DNA from: JBDTYT01 sp040005555
Lineage (GTDB): Bacteria > Actinomycetota > UBA4738 > HRBIN12
DNA: 10,949 nucleotides
Reading direction: 5' to 3'
Assembly (NCBI GenBank): GCA_040005555.1
Contig: JBDTYT010000060.1
Coordinates: forward strand, 1-10,949
In this document: positions 6,313 to 10,949 of the stretch, piece after piece
Numbering within the stretch: position 1 is the first letter of the stretch
How the letters are laid out: every line of letters begins with the position of its first letter
The notes under the pieces: model-generated
What the model saw: only the letters and a program-made list of their open reading frames with translations
Told to the model about the DNA's origin: nothing
Databases searched by the model: none
Program-made: the position numbers and the translations under genes

Positions 6313-7902
6313 TCAGCTCTTCGGACAGCCGCAGTTCGCGACCCAGATGTCGCCGGTCTGTGGGTCGACCGCGATGCTTCCGGCGGACACGTCCCCGGGC
6401 ATCTCGATCGGGGGGTCCGACTGAGACGAGTCGAGCGGGATGCGCCGAATCTCGGCCGGTGATGAGACCCAGATCGAGCCTCCGCTTATCGTCGCGTCGC
6501 TGATCTGTGCCGGCACACCGATCGGACGGCCGGTCGTTCCCGTCTCGGGATCGATCGGCGTGAGCGTCGAGGCTCCGGGGTCGAGCAGCCACACCGTCGG
6601 GCCGTCGACGGAGTCGACGCCGAACAGGAAGCCGTGCTGTGCGAGCGGGAGGGTCCGCACGACCGTCTCGGTTCGGGGATCGAACTGGATGACCTTGCCG
6701 ACCTCGCAGTCGCAGATCCACACGTATCCGGCCAGCGGGACGACGACCCCCGGGGCGAACGTATGGGTGTCGTACGTCGCGATCACTTTGAATCTCAATG
6801 GGTCGATCTTGGTGAGCGTTCCGTCCGCGGCCAGGAACCAAACGGCCCCGTTGCCGTAGCGCAGGTCCGCGACGTCGCCGTTCACCTTCAACCGACCGAG
6901 CTCCTTCCCGGATACGTCGTCATACCGCGTGATCTCGGAGACGCCCGCTGCGTACTTGCCGGCGACGAACACGGAGCCGGCGCCGAGATCCGTCGGCCCG
7001 AGGCCTTGCGCGAGCGGGATCGTGTGATTGATCTCGCCGGTTACGACGTCGCGCTGCACGAGCTCGTGGGGCGTGCCTTGCCAGAGGGTGCCGCTCACGA
7101 TCCCCAGGACGCCCCAGAGGTGCTCACTGAACGCGCCGTCGCGAAGGGTCGTCACGACGTTCCTCGTGGCAGGATCGATCTTCACGAGCGTCACGGTGTC
7201 CTTGCTCGCGGACGTTCCTTCGGTGCCGCTCCCGGCGCCCTGCGTCAGAGCGAGCACGACGACGATGGCGAGAGCCGTCCCGATGGCACCGGCCGCGATG
7301 AGCGCTCGCGCTCGGCGGCGGAGCATGGGTTCGGCTTCGACGGCCGAGATGCGGGCCGCTGCCTCCGCTGGGGTGAGCGGCGAAGGGAGGCGCGCGCCAT
7401 CGACCTCGGTGACGGCGAAGACGTGCCAGGTTCCCTCGACTCCCTTCAGCTCATGGACCGATCGATCTTCGAAGCCGATCTTCGAGCCGGCGACCAGATC
7501 CCTCACCGTGCTGGTCACCAAGACCTCGGCGGCGCCGCCGAGCGCCATGACCCGAGCTCCGATGTGGACGGCGATGCCTGAGAGGGCGCCACCCTCGGAT
7601 ACAACCTCACCCGTGTGCAACCCGATGCGGATATCGATCCCGATGTCGTGCACGGCCGAGGAGAGAGCGACCGCGCACCTGATCGCTTTGGCGGGCTCGG
7701 CGAACGTGGCGAAGAAGCCGTCGCCGGCCGTGTCTTGCTCCCGACCGCCGAACCGCTTCAGCTCGGTGCGGACCACCTTCTTGAAGCGAGCGAGCATGTT
7801 GTGCCAGCGACGGTCGCCGATCTCCGAAGCGATCGCGGTCGAGCCCACGACATCGAGGAACAGGACCGTCGCGAGGCGCCGATCGGACGCGCCTGAGGGC
7901 AT
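6313..7902 (-). CDS. Class III nucleotidyl cyclase-homology domain, TM helix and extracytoplasmic beta-propeller
   Basis: 529 residues, three parts. Residues about 10-165 are a class III adenylate/guanylate cyclase homology domain. Both metal aspartates are present (D17 in LFLDVVGST, D61 in TAGDGFF), with IGLHTGE at 93-99 and the catalytic Arg117. The canonical purine-specifying Lys is Asp57, its partner Asp/Thr is Ile110, and the transition-state Asn is His113 (GIAVHIGAR). This non-canonical set recurs in some actinobacterial cyclase-like proteins and leaves catalysis open. Residues about 199-219 form one transmembrane helix after an RRRAR stretch, which predicts a cytoplasmic N-terminus. 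Residues 235-529 hold about seven WD/YVTN/Vgb-like blades with recurring (I/F)DP and (V/I)W motifs, predicted outside. CxC motifs occur at 397-399 and 524-526. It reads as a one-protein sensor: an outer propeller coupled to an inner cyclase-like domain. It starts 68 bases from the divergent DUF2277 gene. Confidence 0.88.
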   Translation of the reverse strand: MPSGASDRRLATVLFLDVVGSTAIASEIGDRRWHNMLARFKKVVRTELKRFGGREQDTAGDGFFATFAEPAKAIRCAVALSSAVHDIGIDIRIGLHTGEVVSEGGALSGIAVHIGARVMALGGAAEVLVTSTVRDLVAGSKIGFEDRSVHELKGVEGTWHVFAVTEVDGARLPSPLTPAEAAARISAVEAEPMLRRRARALIAAGAIGTALAIVVVLALTQGAGSGTEGTSASKDTVTLVKIDPATRNVVTTLRDGAFSEHLWGVLGIVSGTLWQGTPHELVQRDVVTGEINHTIPLAQGLGPTDLGAGSVFVAGKYAAGVSEITRYDDVSGKELGRLKVNGDVADLRYGNGAVWFLAADGTLTKIDPLRFKVIATYDTHTFAPGVVVPLAGYVWICDCEVGKVIQFDPRTETVVRTLPLAQHGFLFGVDSVDGPTVWLLDPGASTLTPIDPETGTTGRPIGVPAQISDATISGGSIWVSSPAEIRRIPLDSSQSDPPIEMPGDVSAGSIAVDPQTGDIWVANCGCPKS

Positions 7903-7907
7903 GAGGG

Positions 7908-7937
7908 AGTATGGATCGAGGGTGTCCTCGTGGGCAA
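7908..7937 (-). promoter_or_regulatory. Promoter for the cyclase-propeller gene
   Basis: On the minus strand TTGCCC (7937-7932), an 18-base spacer and CATACT (7913-7908) are followed by 5 bases and then ATG 7902. This predicts a leaderless or near-leaderless mRNA. The -10 begins with C rather than T, so the match is slightly weaker than elsewhere in the window. Confidence 0.4.
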
Positions 7938-7958
7938 GCGAGTCGGCCCTCAGGTCGC

Positions 7959-7964
7959 TACCAT
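7959..7964 (+). promoter_or_regulatory. Leaderless-type -10 element (TACCAT) before the DUF2277 gene
   Basis: TACCAT (7959-7964) is followed by exactly 6 bases and ATG 7971. This supports ATG 7971 rather than the in-frame ATG 7911 as start. The region up to 7902 also carries the divergent cyclase promoter. Confidence 0.5.
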
Positions 7965-7970
7965 CGGTGG

Positions 7971-8168
7971 ATGTGCCGAAGCATCAAACGCCTGCGTGAG
8001 GGGAACGAGCCCGCCCCCGACGTCGAGATCCGTGAGGCCGCGTTGCAGTACGTGCGGAAGGTGAGCGGGTACCGCGCCCCGGCGAAACGGAACCAGGAAG
8101 CGTTCGAGGCCGCGGTCGACGAGGTGACCGCGGCCTCCAAACGCTTGCTCGATGCCGTGACGCGCTAG
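7971..8168 (+). CDS. DUF2277 family protein
   Basis: A 65-residue protein from ATG 7971 to TAG 8166-8168. The sequence opens with MCRSIKRLREG and continues EIREAALQYVRKVSGYRAP...NQEAF and a final AVDEVTAASKRLLDAV helix. This matches the DUF2277 family as I remember it (start MCRNIKTL, then AALQ[FY]VRK[LV]SG[FY]). The frame stays open back to ATG 7911, but the family always starts at the MCR methionine and a TACCAT hexamer lies 6 bases before it, so the 85-residue version is rejected. It is predominantly helical, small and soluble, with one conserved Cys2. The function is unknown; I infer nothing beyond a possible nucleic-acid or protein interaction given the basic N-terminus. Its stop codon overlaps that of the convergent lipoprotein gene within CTAG (8165-8168). 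Confidence 0.88.
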   Translation: MCRSIKRLREGNEPAPDVEIREAALQYVRKVSGYRAPAKRNQEAFEAAVDEVTAASKRLLDAVTR

Positions 8169-8740
8169 CCGGAGCTCCCCGTCGCGCCGGCTGCAGCCGA
8201 CGCTCCTGTGGCTCCGGTCGCGGCCGACCCCCCGCCGGCGCCCGTGGCGCCCGTGGAGCCAGAGCCGCCGGCTCCTCCACCGCACACCTGAAAGCCGTAG
8301 GTCGTGGCCAGCTGGCTGGTCTGGCCGTCGAGCTGTCCGATCTTCGTCCCGGCGGCGTTGAACGCCGTGAGGTCGCCGCCCTCGGCGGCCGTCTTCGCCT
8401 CTCGCAGCGCGGCGAGCTCGTTCGTCAGCCCCGAGGTGATCGAGTCCCACGTGCTCTGGTCCGCCTCGGGCGGGCTGAGGGCCTTCAGGCCGTCGATCAT
8501 GTCGCTGAACACGGTCTCCAGCTGACCGAACGCCGTCGCGTATTGGGGCAGGTTGTCCGTGCTCGGAGCGGCGGTGATGTCCTGCCCGATCGGACCCGCC
8601 TTATCCGAGAACGTCTTGCAGACCGCGTCGCCTTGCGTGATGAGCTCGGCCTTCGTCAGGCGGTCGCTGCCACCGCTACAGGCGGCGAGCGCCAGCGCGA
8701 AGACGGTGACGGCGATGAACGATACGGAGCGCTTCGGCAT
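8165..8740 (-). CDS. Putative lipoprotein with Gly/Ala/Thr-rich C-terminal tail
   Basis: A 191-residue protein from ATG 8740-8738. Residues 1-21 are a lipoprotein signal peptide (MPKRS, a hydrophobic core, lipobox LAAC with Cys21), so it should be lipid-anchored outside the membrane. Residues about 28-153 are helical, with LTKAELITQGDAVCKTF at the start and YGFQVCG at the end. Cys41 and Cys153 bracket the domain and probably form a disulfide closing a helical bundle, an arrangement seen in many uncharacterised actinobacterial lipoproteins. Residues 154-191 are low complexity, built of G-A-T-G type units, perhaps a wall-spanning spacer or tail. The frame is open further upstream (to 9052), but that extension is Arg-rich shadow sequence of the decarboxylase gene. 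GGAAGGGA (8758-8751), 10 bases before the ATG, is a good ribosome-binding site and fixes the start. The function is unknown. Confidence 0.85.
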   Translation of the reverse strand: MPKRSVSFIAVTVFALALAACSGGSDRLTKAELITQGDAVCKTFSDKAGPIGQDITAAPSTDNLPQYATAFGQLETVFSDMIDGLKALSPPEADQSTWDSITSGLTNELAALREAKTAAEGGDLTAFNAAGTKIGQLDGQTSQLATTYGFQVCGGGAGGSGSTGATGAGGGSAATGATGASAAAGATGSSG

Positions 8741-8790
8741 CTTGGGGTCGTCCCTTCCGACGAGGTGCGCGGCGATGCGCGGATCCGGCG

Positions 8791-8796
8791 AGCATA
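8791..8796 (-). promoter_or_regulatory. Probable -10 element (TATGCT) for the lipoprotein gene
   Basis: On the minus strand TATGCT (8796-8791) lies about 50 bases before ATG 8740. That leaves a leader of roughly 45 bases containing the Shine-Dalgarno GGAAGGGA. No clear -35 is seen 16-18 bases upstream. This leadered arrangement differs from the leaderless signal of the divergent decarboxylase gene. Confidence 0.4.
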
Positions 8797-8856
8797 GCAG
8801 CGGCATCGGCGTCGCCTCGCTCGTCGCGTCGGTGTCGCCGCGCGAGGTCTCGGCGG

Positions 8857-8862
8857 TACGCT
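8857..8862 (+). promoter_or_regulatory. Leaderless-type -10 element (TACGCT) before the decarboxylase gene
   Basis: TACGCT (8857-8862) is followed by exactly 6 bases (8863-8868) and ATG 8869. No Shine-Dalgarno sequence precedes the ATG, and no -35 is recognisable. It would drive the decarboxylase and Fpg/Nei genes together. Confidence 0.5.
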
Positions 8863-8868
8863 GTCGCG

Positions 8869-10263
8869 ATGACCGGCTATCCGCTCGACCCCTCTCCCGA
8901 GCAGATGCGCGAGATGGGCGGAGCTGCGGTCGCGTACGTGATCGACTTCCTCGAGCAGCGCGCGACGGCCGCGGCGTCGAAGTTCGACGGTGCCGAGGAG
9001 GTGGCGCGCGCGCACCGCGAGCACCCCCCCGAGGTCGGCGGAGCGTTCCCACCGCTCATCGAGCTCGTCGAGACGATCGCCCAGCACTCGGCCGACAACG
9101 CGGGACCCGGGTTCCTGGCGTACATCCCGGGTGGCGGACTCTTCGCCGCCTCACTCGCCGATCTCCTGTCGACGACGATCGACCGGTACGTGAACCTGTG
9201 GGGCGAGGCTCCGGTCGCGGCAGCGATCGAGAACAACGTCGTCAGATGGTTGTGCGATCTCTTCGACTACCCACCGGAGTCCCGCGGCGTCCTCACCTCG
9301 GGAGGTTCCCTCGCGAACTTCTCGGCGATCGTCGCCGCTCGCAAGGCGCTCCTCCCCGAGGATTTCCTGCCGGGCACGTTGTACGTGAGCGAACAGGTCC
9401 ACGCGTCCGTGACGAAGGCGGCCATGCTCGCCGGGTTCCCGACACGCAACATCCGCGGTGTCGCCGTCACGCCGGACCTGCGTCTGGACGTCGACGCTCT
9501 CCGTCGCACGATCGCCGAGGACCGAGCGGCCGGCCTCGTGCCGTTCGCGGTCGTCGCCTCGGCGGGGACCACGAACACCGGTGCCGTCGACCCGATCGAG
9601 GCCTGCGCCGAGCTCTGTGCCGCAGACGGTCTGTGGTTGCATATCGACGGCGCCTACGGTGGCTTCTTCCAGCTCACCGCGCGCGGGCGCGAGCGTTTCC
9701 GCGGGATCGAGCGCGCGGACTCGATCACACTCGATCCTCACAAGGGGATGTTCCTGCCCTACGGCACCGGGGGCCTCGTCGTGCGCGACGGCGCCAAGCT
9801 CCGCGAGGCGCACTTCGTGGGCGCGGCCTACCTGCAGGATCTCGCGGCCGATGCGGACATCCCCAACTTCGCCGAGTACTCGGCCGAGCTATCGAGGGAC
9901 TTCCGCGGCCTGCGCGTGTGGTTCCCATTGAAGCTGCACGGTGTCTCGGCGTTCCGGGAGGCGCTCGATGAGAAGCTGGATCTGGCCGAGGTGCTGTACG
10001 AGGAACTGAAGGCCGACCCGAACCTCGAGCTGCCGTGGGCCCCCGATCTCACCGTGGTGCCGTTCCGCCTCCGGGACGGCGACGACGAGGCGAACCGCCG
10101 CTTGCTCGCGGCGATCAACGCGTCCGAGCGTGTCTTCGTGTCGAGCACGATCGTCGAGGGTCGCTTCACGATCCGCGCGTGCATCCTGTCGCACCGCACG
10201 CACCGCGACCGGATCGACGAGTGCATCCGCATCGTGCGCGACGCGGCCGCCGAGCTGGTGTGA
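8869..10263 (+). CDS. Group II PLP-dependent decarboxylase family protein
   Basis: 464 residues, complete, from ATG 8869 to TGA 10261-10263. It belongs to the aromatic-L-amino-acid/glutamate/histidine decarboxylase family (fold type I, PLP). The cofactor site is intact: phosphate-binding SGGS (144-147); His178 in EQVHASVTKA, which stacks on the PLP ring; SAGTTNTGAVDP (231-242); Asp260 in HIDGAYGG, which pairs with the pyridine nitrogen; and Schiff-base Lys292 in LDPHKGMFLPYGTG. The N-terminal dimer segment is present (GFLAYIPGGG at 81-90, NLWGEAPVAAAIE near 109-121), and so is the C-terminal domain (VSSTIVEGRFTIRACILSHRT). The DPHKG...PYGTG version differs from the NPHKW of eukaryotic aromatic decarboxylases. 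It marks a bacterial subgroup whose amino-acid substrate I cannot name. It should release CO2 from an amino acid to give an amine. An Fpg/Nei gene follows after 7 bases. Confidence 0.9.
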   Translation: MTGYPLDPSPEQMREMGGAAVAYVIDFLEQRATAAASKFDGAEEVARAHREHPPEVGGAFPPLIELVETIAQHSADNAGPGFLAYIPGGGLFAASLADLLSTTIDRYVNLWGEAPVAAAIENNVVRWLCDLFDYPPESRGVLTSGGSLANFSAIVAARKALLPEDFLPGTLYVSEQVHASVTKAAMLAGFPTRNIRGVAVTPDLRLDVDALRRTIAEDRAAGLVPFAVVASAGTTNTGAVDPIEACAELCAADGLWLHIDGAYGGFFQLTARGRERFRGIERADSITLDPHKGMFLPYGTGGLVVRDGAKLREAHFVGAAYLQDLAADADIPNFAEYSAELSRDFRGLRVWFPLKLHGVSAFREALDEKLDLAEVLYEELKADPNLELPWAPDLTVVPFRLRDGDDEANRRLLAAINASERVFVSSTIVEGRFTIRACILSHRTHRDRIDECIRIVRDAAAELV

Positions 10264-10265
10264 GG
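10262..10265 (+). promoter_or_regulatory. Ribosome-binding site overlapping the decarboxylase stop
   Basis: GAGG (10262-10265) overlaps the TGA of the decarboxylase gene and lies 5 bases before GTG 10271. This supports the GTG start and translational coupling. It contrasts with the SD-less first gene of the pair. Confidence 0.6.
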
Positions 10266-10270
10266 CTCAC

Positions 10271-10949
10271 GTGCCCGAGCTGCCCGAGGTGCAAGCGCTC
10301 GCGGAGCGGCTGGACCAGGTAGCGGCCGGTGCAGACCTCTCGTCGGTCGACCTGTTGCAGTTCTCGTCGCTGAAGACCGTGACGCCGCGCGCCGACGAGC
10401 TGATCGGCCGCACGCTCACGCGGGTCGGCCGTCGGGGGAAGTACCTGGTGTTCGAGCTCGGCGGGCCGAGGATCCTCGTGCACCTGTCCCAGGGCGGACG
10501 CGTGGATGTGGAGGACCCGCCGAAGTCGACGAAGCCCCGCGGCGCCGTCGTGCGGCTGCGCTTTCGGGACCGGCCGTCGATCCTGGTGAAGGAGTTCGGG
10601 CGCGAACGCAAGGCCGGATGGTGGATCCTCGTGGAGGGCGACGAAGGCCCGCTCGAGAAGCTCGGACCCGAGCCCGACGCTCCCGCGTTCGAGGACCTGG
10701 TGATGCACGGGGACGACACGCGCCGCGTCCACACGATCCTTCGCGACCAGCGGACGGTCGCTGGGATCGGCCGCGGCTACAGCGACGACATCCTGCATCG
10801 GGCGAAGCTCTCGCCGTACGCGGCGCTCGGTACGCTGGAACCCGCGCAGCGTCGCGCGCTCCTGCACGCCGTCGGGTCGGTCCTGGCGGAGGCGGTCGAG
10901 GTGGAACGCCGGCGCACCGGGGGTCTGCCGACGAAGCTCGGCGATCATT
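10271..10949 (+). CDS. Fpg/Nei family DNA glycosylase (3' partial)
   Basis: A start at GTG 10271 gives (M)PELPEVQAL. In the Fpg/Nei family the Pro after the processed Met is the nucleophile that forms a Schiff base with the damaged nucleotide, and the adjacent Glu3 is catalytic. Lys57 (RRGKYLVFEL) is the conserved beta-strand lysine. The helix-two-turn-helix region is LRDQRTVAGIGRGYSDDILHRAKLSP (split across 157-182). These enzymes excise oxidised bases and cleave abasic sites. About 226 residues are visible. The frame leaves the window at LPTKLGDH, just before the expected C-terminal zinc finger that inserts an Arg into DNA. Two departures from canonical Fpg are visible: Arg168 where GIGN has Asn, and HLSQGG (71-76) in place of the usual HLGMSG with its void-filling Met. 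It is therefore a divergent, probably actinobacterial, subgroup whose lesion preference is open. It is co-transcribed with the decarboxylase. Confidence 0.88.
   Translation, partial: MPELPEVQALAERLDQVAAGADLSSVDLLQFSSLKTVTPRADELIGRTLTRVGRRGKYLVFELGGPRILVHLSQGGRVDVEDPPKSTKPRGAVVRLRFRDRPSILVKEFGRERKAGWWILVEGDEGPLEKLGPEPDAPAFEDLVMHGDDTRRVHTILRDQRTVAGIGRGYSDDILHRAKLSPYAALGTLEPAQRRALLHAVGSVLAEAVEVERRRTGGLPTKLGDH

Noticed and set aside
5163..6503. 446-codon plus-strand frame opposite the helicase
   Set aside because: Antisense shadow of a gene with all SF1A motifs. Its composition is dominated by R, E, G and V, with no recognisable domain.
6634..7999. Two long plus-strand frames opposite the cyclase-propeller gene
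   Set aside because: No domain or start signal, and composition expected from antisense of a GC-rich gene. The second also covers the DUF2277 start in the wrong frame.
8238..8255. Tandem copy of GCGCCCGTG
   Set aside because: Two 9-base units inside the Gly/Ala/Thr low-complexity tail of the lipoprotein, explained by the repetitive protein sequence.
8775..8785. An 11-base match (ATGCGCGGATC) to 3266-3276, considered as a shared operator
   Set aside because: At this GC content many 11-base matches are expected by chance in 11 kb, and the second copy has no inverted partner.
8741..9052. N-terminal extension of the lipoprotein frame
   Set aside because: The extension is Arg/Pro-rich, overlaps the decarboxylase gene and would bury the lipoprotein signal peptide. 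A good ribosome-binding site sits before ATG 8740.
8553..9971. 472-codon plus-strand frame overlapping the lipoprotein and decarboxylase genes
   Set aside because: It conflicts with two well-supported genes, and its Arg-rich translation is typical of a shifted frame.
1..10949. CRISPR arrays, tRNA or rRNA genes, transposases, toxin-antitoxin or phage genes
   Set aside because: Looked for and not seen: no regularly spaced repeats, no cloverleaf sequence noticed, and no mobile-element motifs.

Overview
The window is GC-rich (by eye about two thirds G+C), densely coding chromosomal DNA. Long spurious reading frames lie opposite the real genes, as is usual at this composition. Gene content and start signals point to Actinomycetota, probably a poorly characterised environmental lineage. 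The supporting features are a phytoene-desaturase-like oxidoreductase, a class III cyclase fused to an extracytoplasmic propeller, paired GNAT acetyltransferases, a DUF2277 protein, an actinobacterial-type Fpg/Nei protein, and many starts preceded by TANNNT at leaderless spacing. The assignment is inference from composition and families, not from a marker gene. No RNA gene, CRISPR array, insertion sequence, phage gene or attachment site was seen.

Layout, left to right. Positions 1-1131 (+) hold the C-terminal part of an FAD oxidoreductase cut by the window edge. It is followed by a small alpha/beta hydrolase of the dienelactone hydrolase family (+). Converging on that is a small exported His-rich protein of unknown function (-, 1817-2245). 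A minus-strand block then runs leftward from 7902: a cyclase-homology/TM/beta-propeller protein, a UvrD/PcrA-type helicase, and two long GNAT acetyltransferases. Diverging from the cyclase is a DUF2277 protein (+, 7971-8168), whose stop codon overlaps that of a convergent lipoprotein gene (-, 8165-8740). Diverging from the lipoprotein is a two-gene operon (+): a group II PLP-dependent decarboxylase (8869-10263) and, 7 bases later, a divergent Fpg/Nei DNA glycosylase that runs off the right edge.

The genes do not form one recognisable pathway. DNA repair (helicase, Fpg/Nei), small-molecule acetylation, signalling and envelope functions are interleaved, as in ordinary core or soft-accessory chromosome. 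The most informative signals are regulatory and structural. (i) Four genes have TANNNT exactly 6-7 bases before ATG, and two more have a near-equivalent arrangement, suggesting leaderless mRNAs as the default here. (ii) The cyclase domain lacks the canonical purine-specifying and transition-state residues and sits on an outward-facing propeller with two CxC motifs. (iii) A three-arm set of mutually exclusive hairpins lies between the distal GNAT gene and the exported-protein gene. I do not see convincing evidence for a new multi-gene defence or mobile system.
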